A DNA stretch of 55,136 nucleotides from Moraxella catarrhalis (GTDB taxonomy: Bacteria; Pseudomonadota; Gammaproteobacteria; Pseudomonadales; Moraxellaceae). Positions within the stretch are counted from its first letter, which is position 1; each line of letters begins with the position of its first letter. The notes beneath the pieces were generated by a model, which saw nothing but the letters and a program-made list of their open reading frames with translations, had not been told where the DNA came from and ran no database searches. Where the stretch lies: contig NZ_LXHE01000003.1 of assembly GCF_001656295.1 (NCBI RefSeq), forward strand, positions 1 through 55,136. Direction: 5' to 3'. The translations under genes and the position numbers were made by a program. Shown here piece by piece: positions 28,290 to 37,640 of this stretch.

Positions 28290-31178
28290 TTAATGCGCCT
28301 GATCCCAGTTCTCGCCAATACCGACCTCAACCACGAGTGGCACAGCAAAATCAACTTCCCAGCCCAGCTGCTTGGCGGTGTCGGTCAAGGCATTTTGCAT
28401 CGCTGTTTTGATCAGCTTGCCGATATCATCCGCCTTGTCAGCATCAACTTCAAAAACCAGCTCATCATGCACTTGTAGTAGCAGTTTTGCGTGCGCTTTA
28501 GGTAGTACTTCATCTACAGCAATCATTGCAAGCTTGATAATCTCAGCTGCTGAGCCTTGCAATGGGGCATTAATCGCTGCGCGCTCGGCAGCATCTTTGA
28601 CCATGCGATTGCTGCTTTGGATGTCAGGCGAATACAGCTTACGTGCCAAAATCGTCTGTACATAGCCCAGCTGTTTTGCCATGGCTTTAGTATTTTCCAT
28701 ATAGCCTGCGATGGCAGGGTAGCGCGCAAAATAGCGCTTGATATACTCTTGGGCAACCGGTCTATCAACGCCAAGCTGCTTGGCAAGCCCAAAAGCGCTC
28801 ATGCCATACAATAGCCCAAAATTCACCGCCTTGGCAGCGCGTCGCTCGCTTGGCGTAACTTCGCTGATGTCTTTGCCCATGATTTCGGCTGCGGTCGCGG
28901 TGTGAATGTCCAAATTGTGATTAAAAGCGCGAATCAAGCTTTCATCGCCACTAAAATGCGCCATCAGTCGAAGCTCGATTTGTGAATAATCCGCTGCCAA
29001 AATCACGCGACCTGGCGGCGCAACGAACGCCTCACGAATCAGTCGTCCTGTGTCTGTCCGAATGGGAATATTTTGTAGGTTCGGATCTGACGATGACAGG
29101 CGACCTGTGCTGGTGAGCGCTTGGTGATAGCTGGTGTGAACGCGCCCTTGACTGTCGGCGGCTTTTGCCAGTGCGTCGGTATAGGTGCTTTTGAGCTTAG
29201 ATAGGCTGCGATGCTCAAGCACCACATCAATCAGCGGATGATCAATTTTTGATAAGACGGCTTCTGATGTGGAATATTGCCCTGTTTTGGTTTTTTTGCC
29301 ACCTGCGATGCCTAATTTTTCAAATAAAATCTTGCCAAGCTGTTTTGGACTTGCCAAATTAAACTGCTCACCTGCGATGCGTTCAGCCTCGATTTGCAGT
29401 GCCATAATTTTTTTATCAAATTCATCTGATAATTGCCCCAAAAAATCAGTGTCAATTAAAATCCCATCATGCTCCATTTGCGTCAGAATCTGCGCGGTGG
29501 GGATTTCAAGCTGATGTAGTAGCTTGGCGGCAGCGTCATAACGGCTTAGATAGTCGCTAAAGACACTGAACAATCGGAAAGTGACATCCGCATCTTCGCA
29601 CGCATAGCGACTTGCCACGTCTAAGGCGACTTTGTCAAAGCTAAGCTGCTTGGCGCCTTTGCCTGCGACTTGTTCAAAAGTGGTCGTCTGAATGCCCAAA
29701 TAATGCTCCGCCAAAGCATCCATGCCATGCCGTGTCGCGGCGGCGTTGATGACATAACTGGCAAGCATGGTATCCATTGCCCAGTGGTTTAGGGTGATGC
29801 CATATTTTTTGAAGATATGCGCATCATATTTTACGTGTTGTCCGATTTTACCGATGTTTGGGTTTTCTAAAATGGGCTTAAGAGCGGATAACACTTCATC
29901 AATCGGCAGCTGATCATCGATCAATACATCAAAATCTTCTGTATGACCCACAGGAATATAATAACCTTCATAGTTGGCAGTGCTCACCGAGATGCCCACC
30001 AGCTTTGCTTGTTGCCAGTCAATATTGGTGGTCTCGGTGTCGATGGCAAAATACGGCACTGAGGCTAACTTATTTACAAGCTGATCAAAGGCAGCTTTCG
30101 TTGTGATGGTATGGTAGGACACTTCACCTGAAGGCAGTGTTGGTACGCCGTTTGGTGTATCGGCGCTGTCAGCATCAGATGATAAATCTTCGGTCGGCGG
30201 AAGGCTTTTGTCTGCTTGATTATTGGACTGAGTCAGCAGCTTGGCGGTGTCGGCGATTTCTTTTTTAAATTCTAATTCTTGAAAAAGTGTATATAACGCA
30301 GGCGCGCGTTTTTGCTCGGCAGCTTGACTGTGATCAAGTGCGATGTCATCAAAACCGATGGCAAGTTCAAGATTGGTGACGATGGTGGCTAGTACGCGAT
30401 TAAGTGGGATATCGTCTTGATTGTCAGCGATACTTTTGCCGACAGCGCCTTTGATGTGCTCAAGATTGGCTAAGATGCCATCGATGTCGTGATATTCATT
30501 GAGCAGTTTGGCGGCGGTTTTTTGACCGACCTTGGGGATGCCAGAGATCCCATCGGACGCATCGCCCATCAGGGTCAGATAATCGGCGATCTGCTCACTG
30601 GTGACACCAAATTTCTCAACCACACCAGCTTTATCGGTCAGCCTGCCAGTAAAACTGTCTTCAAGTATCACACAGTCATTGACCAGCTGCGCCATGTCTT
30701 TATCGCCTGTCGAGATGACCACAGGATACCCATTTTGGCAGGCTTGGCGAGCGAGTGTGCCGATGATGTCATCTGCTTCAAAGCCATCGATCTTGATAAG
30801 TGGAATGCCCAGTTTTTCGATCATGTCATGGATATAAGGAATCTGCACGCGCAAATCGTCATCCATCGGCGGACGATGTGCCTTATAAGCTTCAGATAAA
30901 TCGTGGCGAAAAGTGGGCACTTTGGTGTCAAATGCAACCGCCATGTAGGTAGGATTGTATTTTTTGATGAGTTTATTGAGTGCATTTAGGACGCCGCGAA
31001 TGGCATTGGTCGGCAGTCCTTGGGAGTTCGATAGAGGCGGCAGACCATGAAAGCAGCGAAACAGATAATAAGAGCCATCCACCAAAATCACAGGTGGTCT
31101 TGAGCGGTCAATGTGATCAGTTGGCAGCTTGGCAAGGTTTGGAATGTCAGCGATGTTTGGATAAATGAGATTTGTCAT
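28290..31178 (-). CDS. polA: DNA polymerase I
   Basis: 962 residues with all three domains. The 5'-3' exonuclease (residues 28-320) begins PVILVDGSYYLFRCFHG and has the DKDMAQL metal site and GDASDGISGIPKVGQKTA. The 3'-5' proofreading domain has FAIDTETT near 375 (DxE catalytic pair present). The polymerase domain has motif A AADYSQIELRLMAHFS, motif B RRAAKAVNFGLLYGMSA and motif C LQVHDELVFEVD. It fills gaps and removes RNA primers. Slightly longer than E. coli Pol I (928) because of an acidic linker after the flap domain (about 320-360). Convergent with topA. Confidence 0.98.
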   Translation of the reverse strand: MTNLIYPNIADIPNLAKLPTDHIDRSRPPVILVDGSYYLFRCFHGLPPLSNSQGLPTNAIRGVLNALNKLIKKYNPTYMAVAFDTKVPTFRHDLSEAYKAHRPPMDDDLRVQIPYIHDMIEKLGIPLIKIDGFEADDIIGTLARQACQNGYPVVISTGDKDMAQLVNDCVILEDSFTGRLTDKAGVVEKFGVTSEQIADYLTLMGDASDGISGIPKVGQKTAAKLLNEYHDIDGILANLEHIKGAVGKSIADNQDDIPLNRVLATIVTNLELAIGFDDIALDHSQAAEQKRAPALYTLFQELEFKKEIADTAKLLTQSNNQADKSLPPTEDLSSDADSADTPNGVPTLPSGEVSYHTITTKAAFDQLVNKLASVPYFAIDTETTNIDWQQAKLVGISVSTANYEGYYIPVGHTEDFDVLIDDQLPIDEVLSALKPILENPNIGKIGQHVKYDAHIFKKYGITLNHWAMDTMLASYVINAAATRHGMDALAEHYLGIQTTTFEQVAGKGAKQLSFDKVALDVASRYACEDADVTFRLFSVFSDYLSRYDAAAKLLHQLEIPTAQILTQMEHDGILIDTDFLGQLSDEFDKKIMALQIEAERIAGEQFNLASPKQLGKILFEKLGIAGGKKTKTGQYSTSEAVLSKIDHPLIDVVLEHRSLSKLKSTYTDALAKAADSQGRVHTSYHQALTSTGRLSSSDPNLQNIPIRTDTGRLIREAFVAPPGRVILAADYSQIELRLMAHFSGDESLIRAFNHNLDIHTATAAEIMGKDISEVTPSERRAAKAVNFGLLYGMSAFGLAKQLGVDRPVAQEYIKRYFARYPAIAGYMENTKAMAKQLGYVQTILARKLYSPDIQSSNRMVKDAAERAAINAPLQGSAAEIIKLAMIAVDEVLPKAHAKLLLQVHDELVFEVDADKADDIGKLIKTAMQNALTDTAKQLGWEVDFAVPLVVEVGIGENWDQAH

Positions 31179-31243
31179 GGTCGTATTTGAATGAGAATTT
31201 AAACTATTATAACCAAAAAACCATCGCTTGGGGCATCAGATGT

Positions 31244-31271
31244 CAAAAAGCCCACCGCTTGGGTGGGCTTT
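31244..31271 (-). terminator. terminator of the small lipoprotein gene
   Basis: Ten-bp stem AAAGCCCACC / GGTGGGCTTT (31247-31271). On the minus strand it is followed by TTTTTGACA, ten bases after the lipoprotein stop. Confidence 0.85.
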
Positions 31272-31280
31272 GACTTAGGA

Positions 31281-31604
31281 TTATTTATACTCGGTGCATT
31301 CGATATAGTCATCGCGGCAAAACATTTCATGATGAGCGGCGGTGCATTTTTTCTTGGCAGCCAAGCGTGCTTTACCTCGGCTTTCATGTTCAGCGGTAAA
31401 AGTGTCTGTGAACGCCTTGATTTTACACACATGGACACTGTTTTTTTCTGTGTCTTTTTTGTCGGTCGTGTTGGTTTTGTCGTGGATGATGACAGGCACG
31501 CCTACTGGCACAGGGATAATGACGGTGCCATTGGGCTCATCCATCGGCGCCACGCACGCAGACAGACCCAAAGTGGCGGCGATGACAAGGGCGAATTTAT
31601 TCAT
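31281..31604 (-). CDS. small hypothetical lipoprotein
   Basis: 107 residues. Lipoprotein signal MNKFALVIAATLGLSAC with the lipidated Cys at 17, then a Pro/Val-rich stretch (GTVIIPVPVGVPVII), an Asp/Lys/Thr-rich linker and a C-terminal part with four cysteines (VHVCKIK, KKKCTA, MFCRDDYIECTEYK) that may form two disulfides in the periplasm. Not recognised beyond that. Own terminator downstream. It lies just upstream of polA, on the same strand, 102 bp apart. Envelope location is likely, function unknown. Confidence 0.8.
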   Translation of the reverse strand: MNKFALVIAATLGLSACVAPMDEPNGTVIIPVPVGVPVIIHDKTNTTDKKDTEKNSVHVCKIKAFTDTFTAEHESRGKARLAAKKKCTAAHHEMFCRDDYIECTEYK

Positions 31605-31746
31605 AACATAACCTTAAGTTTCAATGAAACATGATAAAAAAGTTGCGGTATTATATAAGCCAATTACAACATAAGTTTTTGTAATATGTGTCAAATTGTA
31701 ACAAAATTCATGCAAAAGATAATAATGGTACAGTGCTTAATTTATT
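31605..31746. other. upstream region of the lipoprotein gene
   Basis: AT-rich spacer between the lipoprotein start and the first IS remnant. A TATAAT on the minus strand (complement of 31650-31655) is a -10 candidate for the lipoprotein gene; no good -35 is visible. Nothing else seen. Confidence 0.4.
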
Positions 31747-32433
31747 GGGGCGTGTTGAACATTGAGAAAGAAAATTTTGCCAAAAAAAATAGCGAGATAG
31801 TACACTTTAAGCTCTGAACCAAAAAGAGAACTACTCGCTATGACTAAGCCCAGACTCATGCTAAATGATAAGCGCTAAATGATAAGCAATGGAAAAGACT
31901 TAAACCCATTTCACTTGAAATTGGATTATATGACAAACCCAACTTACGAAAGACAGTAGAAGGTGTATTGTATCGAATGCAATTAGGCTTACCATGGCGA
32001 GACCTACCCAAATATTTTTAGAAACACAATACAGTTTACAAAGCCTTCAACCGTTGGTCAGCCAATAACAAGCTCATTTTACTGTTTAACAAAGTAATAG
32101 ACCAACCAGACATGGAATGGGTCTTTATTGATGATAGCCACATCAAAGCCCATCAACATAGCAGTGGAGCAAACCCTAAAGACCAAGCGATTGCTAAAAG
32201 TCGTGGGGTAATACAACTAAAATACATTTAGCCGTTGATGCTCATGGTAATCCAATGACCATATGGACTGGTATTTATATAAGTTTCGACATTTAGTCGA
32301 AAACGCTTTTTGCAAAATTAAAGATTATCGAGCGATTGCCACACGCTTTGATAAGCTAAAAAGAAACTTTGAAAATAATGTGGCTCTAGCCTTTGCTTAT
32401 CAATGGCTTAAGATATGAATGTTCAACAGAACC
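31747..32433 (+). mobile_element. decayed IS5-family insertion sequence with internal deletion
   Basis: Near-terminal inverted repeats are still visible: TGTTGAACATT at 31753-31763 and its complement at 32418-32428. Between them, the transposase reading starts MTKPRLMLNDK at 31840 and stops. It continues in pieces as EIGLYDKPNLRKTVEGVLYRM, LGLPWRDLPKYF, NTVYKAFNRWSA, WVFIDDSHIKAHQHSSGAN and IHLAVDAHGNPM. It then jumps to FRHLVENAFCKIKDYRAIATR and ends LAFAYQWLKI. This is the IS5-family (IS427-like) DDE transposase with several stops and frame changes, and roughly 100 residues missing around 32265. It cannot be active. Confidence 0.85.
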
Positions 32434-32849
32434 TAATGTGTTTAAATGACAATTTTTTGAGGCTGTAGTAGATGAATACTTCTGCTATACTGCTAATATG
32501 GAAACAACTTGTTTTAAAAAATAGCAAATAAAAATGCTTGAATTTTTTACCTATGTTAGCACCAGACAACCAGTAATTTACTATATATTTATCCAAACTT
32601 GGCACATTTATTTTTATTATAAAGTCAAGCACGTAATAGAATGCAATCTTGGTCTTGAAATCCACGCTTAGTTTGGTCTTTTAAAGCGTAACGACAAAGT
32701 ATTTATGGTTAAAAAGATCTCAAACAAAATACGCCATTAGGTAGCACCTGAACAAACTTTTCAATAAAAGATGAAGGCTATATTTAACAATGTGTTGGTT
32801 GAAATGTTTGTTTTAAAAAATACGGCTAATAGCCGTATTTTGGTCATTA
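32434..32849. other. degenerate AT-rich stretch with an orphan terminator-like palindrome
   Basis: No gene I can support. A perfect palindrome AAAATACGGCT / AGCCGTATTTT at 32817-32841 with a 3-nt loop looks like an intrinsic terminator left from a lost gene. Just before it, short open stretches exist in several frames but show no family resemblance. Confidence 0.45.
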
Positions 32850-33507
32850 TGTAGCATCTGTGCAAAATAAAATTTCTTAAAAACGGAACCATTCAAAATT
32901 CTGCGTCAATCCTGTAAACTACACCCAATGCAAGGATCGACCTGATGCAACAATTTGATCTCAACGAAGCGTTAAAAGCAATTCAAGCAGGCAAACCAAT
33001 TAATGGTCATGATGGCGTGCTTGCCTCTTTGGTCAAACAACTCACCAAAGCTGCTCTGAATGCTGAAATCAATCACTATTTTGAGTAAGATCTCACCCCT
33101 AATGGCAATCGTCGTAATGGCTATACCAAGAAAATGGTTAAATCAGCGGTTGGTAGTTTTGAGATTGAAACACCTCGGTGACAGAAATGGTGAATTTGAC
33201 CTACTTTGGTCAAGAAGCATCAAGCTACATTGACACCTGAAATAGACAGCCGTATTCTATCGCTATATTCACATAGCTATAAGGCGATCAAAGAGCATAT
33301 TGCTGAGATTTACCAACTTGAGATATCTCAAGTCGCCATAAGCAGCATCACCGATGAACTGATTGCCAGACTTTAAGCCTGGCAATCTCGCCCACTGGAT
33401 GGTGTTTATCCTTTTGGATGGTTAGATGTCATTTATTATAAAGTCAAAGAAGAAGGTCGTTATGTCAACAAAGCCATTTATACATTCTTAACACTCAATT
33501 GTGATTG
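32850..33507 (+). mobile_element. IS256-family transposase remnant (5' part)
   Basis: The reading begins at ATG 32945 (MQQFDLNEALKAIQAGKPI) and continues GVLASLVKQLTKAALNAEINHYFE before a stop. Further fragments are NGNRRNGYTKKMVKSAVGSF, SRILSLYSHSYKAIKEHIAEIY and RPLDGVYPFGWLDVIYYKVK followed by GRYVNKAIYTFLTLN. These are hallmark segments of the Mutator-type IS256 family, including the Asp of the catalytic triad (WLD). Several stops and the loss of the C-terminal half make it a dead fragment. The left end near 32850 is approximate. Confidence 0.85.
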
Positions 33508-33785
33508 TACCGGTACAGACAGCTACAAAAGTTACCATGTCCTTGATATAGAATGATGTAAAGATTTTTAGTATTAAACACCCAGAAGAGTTTGTGCATG
33601 ACTATAATCATATCAATGGTGTTTCAAAATTCTGTCTGCAAGCTAAGCGAATTCTAAGACAGTATAACGTCATTAGTAAAACACACTGCAATCTTTTTTA
33701 TTCAAGAATGCAAGTTTGGATTAACTACGGCATATCATCTGATCGGCTTACAGGATTGGCAAAAATGGTGTGGGATTTATGATTT
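33508..33785 (+). mobile_element. IS1595/IS1016-type transposase remnant (3' part)
   Basis: Broken reading frames give TDSYKSYHVLDIE, then KHPEEFVHDYNHINGVSKFC, QAKRILRQYN, ISKTHCNLF, and in another frame QECKFGLTTAY and LQDWQKWCGIYDL. These match the C-terminal end of the IS1595-superfamily transposases of the IS1016 type, frequent in Moraxella and Pasteurellaceae. It is fused directly to the IS256 fragment, so one element was inserted into, or deleted against, the other. Confidence 0.75.
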
Positions 33786-33847
33786 ATCTACTACAGTTCC
33801 AATCATTAAATTGCATTAATATTTTAAAAAATATCTTTACATTGCTT

Positions 33848-34531
33848 TCAAAGGTTGAGCTTATTCTTGTGGAATTGTTCAATGGTTGCCATCAAATCAG
33901 AGAATTTTTGACCTTGAATAACTACATGTGATCTAAGCAAGGTTTCTGTACGAGCCTCATCATTAGCAAAAATTGCTTCAAGGATTGCTTGATGCTCAGC
34001 AAAGGATTTCTCCATACGATTACCTACTCTTAGTTGCAAACGTCTATATGGATGAAGTCTTTTATGTAAAGCAATAGTTTGATCAATTAGAAAGTGGTTA
34101 TGGCTGGCCTGGTAGATTGCTTCATGAAATAGGCGATTAGCCTCATAGTAGCTTTCAGAGTCTCCCGATTGCATGTAATCGCGACAAGATTCATGCAATT
34201 GTAAAATTGCCTGTGTTTGCTCAGGGGTAATCCGACGGCAAGCCAGTCGGCCGCACATAGCTTCAAGTTCTGCCATGACTTCGAACATTTCAAATAGCCG
34301 CATAGGATCAGCGGTTGGTATAACAGCTCCGCGGCGTGGGCGTATCTCCACTAAGCCCTCTGATGCAAGTAATTTAAGAGCCTCTCTAATTGGTGTTCGA
34401 GATACGCCGTAGCGAGCGCAGAGTTCTTTTTCATCTAATTTGTTACCAGGAGAAAACACTCCATAGATAATATCATCTTCAATACGTTTACTGATTTGTA
34501 GAGATAGTGGTAGTTGACTGATAGTACTCAT
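33848..34531 (-). CDS. mdcY: GntR-family (FadR subfamily) repressor of the malonate operon
   Basis: 227 residues. N-terminal winged helix-turn-helix (SKRIEDDIIYGVFSPGNKLDEKELCARYGVSRTPIREALKLLASEGLVE split over residues 13-62) and a C-terminal all-helical FCD ligand domain with the metal/ligand residues in NRLFHEAIYQASHN and FAEHQAILEAI. Divergent from madL-mdcH. By analogy with MdcY of Acinetobacter calcoaceticus (remembered literature), it should repress the operon until malonate or malonyl-CoA is present. The palindrome at 34549-34560 between the two transcripts supports this and would also allow autoregulation. Helix family is certain; the name rests on context and operator. Confidence 0.88.
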   Translation of the reverse strand: MSTISQLPLSLQISKRIEDDIIYGVFSPGNKLDEKELCARYGVSRTPIREALKLLASEGLVEIRPRRGAVIPTADPMRLFEMFEVMAELEAMCGRLACRRITPEQTQAILQLHESCRDYMQSGDSESYYEANRLFHEAIYQASHNHFLIDQTIALHKRLHPYRRLQLRVGNRMEKSFAEHQAILEAIFANDEARTETLLRSHVVIQGQKFSDLMATIEQFHKNKLNL

Positions 34532-34548
34532 GTATTACACTAATAAAA

Positions 34549-34560
34549 ATTGTATACAAA
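34549..34560. promoter_or_regulatory. MdcY-type operator
   Basis: ATTGTATACAAA differs by one base from the perfect palindrome ATTGTATACAAT that I recall as the MdcY binding site in Acinetobacter. It lies 18 bp upstream of the repressor start and 5 bp upstream of the -35 of the divergent madL promoter. A second inverted pair, AATTGTT (34560-34566) and AACAATT (34576-34582), overlaps that -35 and may be an additional half-site pair. Confidence 0.75.
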
Positions 34561-34564
34561 ATTG

Positions 34565-34593
34565 TTGATCAAAAAAACAATTTAGGGTATATT
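34565..34593 (+). promoter_or_regulatory. promoter of the malonate operon
   Basis: TTGATC (34565-34570) and TATATT (34588-34593) with a 17-bp spacer, immediately next to the operator. The leader to madL is long, about 150 nt, and starts next to IS-derived sequence only on the far side of the repressor. Confidence 0.65.
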
Positions 34594-34753
34594 AAATACA
34601 GCTTCAAGCTAGTTAACTGGCAAGAAGTCTCTGTGACAGACATCATTGGCTTAATCGGAACAAATGTGTGTCATATTTTAAGGAGTTATTATAGCAAATT
34701 TATCCCTAGGATGGTTGCTATATGTTAGCCAAGGATTATAAAGGGAATGTAAT

Positions 34754-35152
34754 ATGTTTATATACGGAACCGCCATACTGGCAGTCTGCCATCTGCTCGG
34801 CTCATATCTAGGTAACACACTTGGCACCTTGCTTGGTGTCAAGGCCAACGTCGGCGGTGTGGCTATCGCCATGATTTTGCTGATTATTTCCAAAGAACTT
34901 CTTATCAAGCGGGGCGCATTGCCGCAGTCCACGCAGTTTGGCGTGCTGTATTGGTCTGGCATGTATATTCCGATTGTTGTCGCTATGAGCGCAGGACAGA
35001 ACGTCGTGGCAGCATTGAGCGGCGGTATGGTGGCGGTCGTCGTCTCGGTCGTGTCGCTGGGTGCGACGGTATTCGCCATTCGCTATCTCAACAAAATGTC
35101 CAACGACTACGATACTTATGAATGGGAAAGTGACAGTAAACCTGCCGTCTGA
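34754..35152 (+). CDS. madL: malonate transporter subunit MadL
   Basis: A 132-residue inner-membrane protein with four TM segments, starting MFIYGTAILAVCHLLGSYLG. It has the family segments GVKANVGGVAIAM and GVLYWSGMYIPIVVAM. MadL and MadM together form a sodium-coupled malonate importer. Ribosome site AAGGGA is 9 bases upstream. It is the first gene of the mad/mdc operon and is followed by madM after 20 bp. The corresponding genes are called mdcL/mdcM in Acinetobacter. Confidence 0.93.
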   Translation: MFIYGTAILAVCHLLGSYLGNTLGTLLGVKANVGGVAIAMILLIISKELLIKRGALPQSTQFGVLYWSGMYIPIVVAMSAGQNVVAALSGGMVAVVVSVVSLGATVFAIRYLNKMSNDYDTYEWESDSKPAV

Positions 35153-35172
35153 TTTGTACAAGGAATGTTAAT

Positions 35173-35931
35173 ATGGAAGCTATCATTACCGTACTTACCA
35201 AAAATGCCCTAGTGACCGCACTTGCCTTCACGGGCTTGTTGATGTACATCTCGCATCTTTTGTCAAAATATCTGACCAAGGGTAAGCTGCAAGGCTCTGC
35301 CATCGCCATTACGCTTGGGCTGGTGCTGGCGTACTTCGCTGGCATCTATACCGGCGGCGAAAAAGGTGTTTCTGACATTGCCATTTTCTCAGGATTTGCG
35401 TTGTTGGGTGGTGCCATGTTACGTGATTTGGCGATTGCGTCCACCGCCTTTGAAGTGGATGTCAAAGAAGTCAAAAAAGCAGGCAAAATCGGACTGATCG
35501 CCCTGGCTTTGGGCTGTGTCGTGCCGTTTGTTGCGGGGGCGGCGATTGCATGGATTATGGGGTATAAGGACGCTGCATCGATGTCCACCATTGGGGCAGG
35601 AGCGATGACCTACATCGTCGGGCCTATCACCGGCTCGGCGGTGGGTGCAAGCTCAGAAATCATCGCCTTGTCTATCGCCATTGGACTGGTCAAATCTGTG
35701 TTTTTTATGGTGGGCACGCCTTTGTTTGCCAAATTTATGCAGCTCAAAAGCCCACGCTCTGCCATGATATTTGGTGGCTTGGCAGGCACGACCAGCGGTG
35801 TGGCGGCAGGACTTGCGGGCACGGATGTGCGTCTGGTGCCTTATGGGGCGCTGGTGGCGACGTTTTATACAGGGCTTGGCTGTTTGCTGGCGCCGTCGGT
35901 GTTTTTCTTAATCCTAAACCTGTTTTTTTAA
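35173..35931 (+). CDS. madM: malonate transporter subunit MadM
   Basis: A 252-residue inner-membrane protein with about eight TM segments. It has conserved Gly-rich stretches GFALLGGAMLRDLAIASTAFEVD, TYIVGPITGSAVGASSEIIALS and GGLAGTTSGVAAGLAGTD that characterise the family. Partner of MadL in sodium/malonate symport. The gene begins 20 bp after madL with AAGGAATG as ribosome site and is followed by mdcA after 62 bp. Confidence 0.94.
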   Translation: MEAIITVLTKNALVTALAFTGLLMYISHLLSKYLTKGKLQGSAIAITLGLVLAYFAGIYTGGEKGVSDIAIFSGFALLGGAMLRDLAIASTAFEVDVKEVKKAGKIGLIALALGCVVPFVAGAAIAWIMGYKDAASMSTIGAGAMTYIVGPITGSAVGASSEIIALSIAIGLVKSVFFMVGTPLFAKFMQLKSPRSAMIFGGLAGTTSGVAAGLAGTDVRLVPYGALVATFYTGLGCLLAPSVFFLILNLFF

Positions 35932-35993
35932 GCTTGGTTTGTATCCTGCCAAATCGTCAAAGTCTTTAAAAAGTTTTTAAAAGGTAATCACTT

Positions 35994-37631
35994 ATGACCA
36001 CATGGAACCAAAAGCAGCAGCGCAAAGCGCAAAAACTTGCCAAAGCCTGCGACAGCGGTTTTGACAAATATGTGCCACACGAGCGCATCATCGCCCTGCT
36101 CGAGACCGTCATCGACCGTGGCGACAGAGTCTGCCTAGAAGGCAACAACCAGAAGCAGGCGGATTTTTTGTCCAAAAGTCTTAGCAGCTGCAACCCCGAC
36201 ATCGTCAATGGCTTGCACATCGTGCAGTCGGTGCTGGCGCTGCCCAGTCATATTGATGTGTTTGAGCGGGGGATTGCATCGAAGGTGGATTTTTCGTTCG
36301 CTGGCCCGCAGAGTCTTAGGCTTGCCCAGCTGGTCCAAGCCCAAAAAATCACCATAGGGGCGATTCATACGTATCTTGAGCTGTATGGGCGTTATTTTAT
36401 CGACCTAACGCCAAACGTGGCGCTCATCACCGCTCATGCTGCGGACAAACGGGGCAATCTATACACAGGCGCTAACACCGAAGACACGCCAGCGATCGTC
36501 GAAGCGACCACCTTTAAAAGCGGCATCGTCATCGCGCAGGTGAATGAAATCGTCGATGAGCTGCCACGAGTGGACATTCCGTCTGACTGGGTAGACTACT
36601 ACACTCAAAGCCCCAAGCACAACTACATCGAGCCGTTATTCACCCGTGACCCTGCGCAGATTACCGAGATTCAAATCTTGATGGCGATGATGGCGATCAA
36701 AGGCATCTATGCGCCTTATAAGATCAATCGCCTAAATCACGGTATCGGCTTTGATACCGCTGCCATTGAGCTTTTGTTGCCCACTTATGCTGAGTCATTG
36801 GGGCTCAAGGGCGAGATTTGTACGCATTGGGCGCTCAATCCGCATCCGACGCTCATCCCTGCCATTGAGAGCGGCTTTATCCACTCGGTGCATAGCTTCG
36901 GCTCAGAGGTGGGTATGGAAAATTATGTCAAAGCGCGCAGTGATGTTTTCTTCACGGGGGCGGATGGCAGTATGCGTTCTAATCGTGCTTTTAGCCAGAC
37001 TGCTGGACTGTATGCGTGTGATTTATTTATTGGTTCAACGTTGCAGATTGATTTGCAAGGCAACAGCTCCACCGCCACCGCCGACCGTATCGCAGGCTTT
37101 GGCGGTGCGCCAAACATGGGCTCAGACCCGCACGGTCGTCGCCATGCCAGCTATGCTTATATGAAAGCAGGGCGTGAAGCGGTCGATGGCAGCCCAATCA
37201 AGGGGCGCAAACTGGTCGTGCAGATGGTCGAGACTTATCGAGAGCATATGCAGTCGGTGTTCGTCAATGAGCTTGACGCCTTTAAACTACAACAAAAAAT
37301 GGGTGCTGACTTGCCACCTATCATGATTTATGGCGATGATGTCACGCATATCGTCACCGAAGAAGGCATCGCCAATCTGCTGCTGTGCCGCACGCCTGAT
37401 GAGCGGGAGCAGGCGATTCGTGGTGTGGCGGGCTATACGCCGATTGGGCTGGGTCGTGATGATACGATGGTGGCTCGCCTGCGTGAGCGTAAAGTCATCC
37501 AACGCCCTGAAGATTTGGGCATTAACCCTATGCACGCAACCCGTGATTTGCTTGCCGCTAAGTCGGTCAAAGATTTGGTGCGCTGGTCGGACAGGTTGTA
37601 TGAGCCACCAAGCCGCTTTAGAAACTGGTAG
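35994..37631 (+). CDS. mdcA: malonate decarboxylase alpha subunit (acetyl-S-ACP:malonate ACP transferase)
   Basis: A 545-residue CoA-transferase-fold protein. It swaps acetate for malonate on the acyl carrier MdcC, giving malonyl-S-ACP. Recognisable segments: MTTWNQKQQRKAQKLAKA start, FDKYVPHERIIALLE, LEGNNQKQADFLSK, PNMGSDPHGRRHASYA and the C-terminal YEPPSRFRNW. Length is that of the family. Starts the biosynthetic part of the operon; mdcC follows after 9 bp. The whole module is more G+C-rich than lepA-topA, with many CTG/GCG codons. Confidence 0.96.
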   Translation: MTTWNQKQQRKAQKLAKACDSGFDKYVPHERIIALLETVIDRGDRVCLEGNNQKQADFLSKSLSSCNPDIVNGLHIVQSVLALPSHIDVFERGIASKVDFSFAGPQSLRLAQLVQAQKITIGAIHTYLELYGRYFIDLTPNVALITAHAADKRGNLYTGANTEDTPAIVEATTFKSGIVIAQVNEIVDELPRVDIPSDWVDYYTQSPKHNYIEPLFTRDPAQITEIQILMAMMAIKGIYAPYKINRLNHGIGFDTAAIELLLPTYAESLGLKGEICTHWALNPHPTLIPAIESGFIHSVHSFGSEVGMENYVKARSDVFFTGADGSMRSNRAFSQTAGLYACDLFIGSTLQIDLQGNSSTATADRIAGFGGAPNMGSDPHGRRHASYAYMKAGREAVDGSPIKGRKLVVQMVETYREHMQSVFVNELDAFKLQQKMGADLPPIMIYGDDVTHIVTEEGIANLLLCRTPDEREQAIRGVAGYTPIGLGRDDTMVARLRERKVIQRPEDLGINPMHATRDLLAAKSVKDLVRWSDRLYEPPSRFRNW

Positions 37632-37640
37632 GAGAAAGAC

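Noticed and set aside
32423-32665. Minus-strand open frame of 80 codons rich in Phe, Ile and Lys
   Set aside because: Composition reflects AT-rich DNA. It runs through the IS5 remnant end, has no start signals and no family resemblance.
34632-34727. GTG-initiated leader peptide frame before madL
   Set aside because: It has no ribosome site, no regulatory codon run and no paired hairpins of an attenuator.
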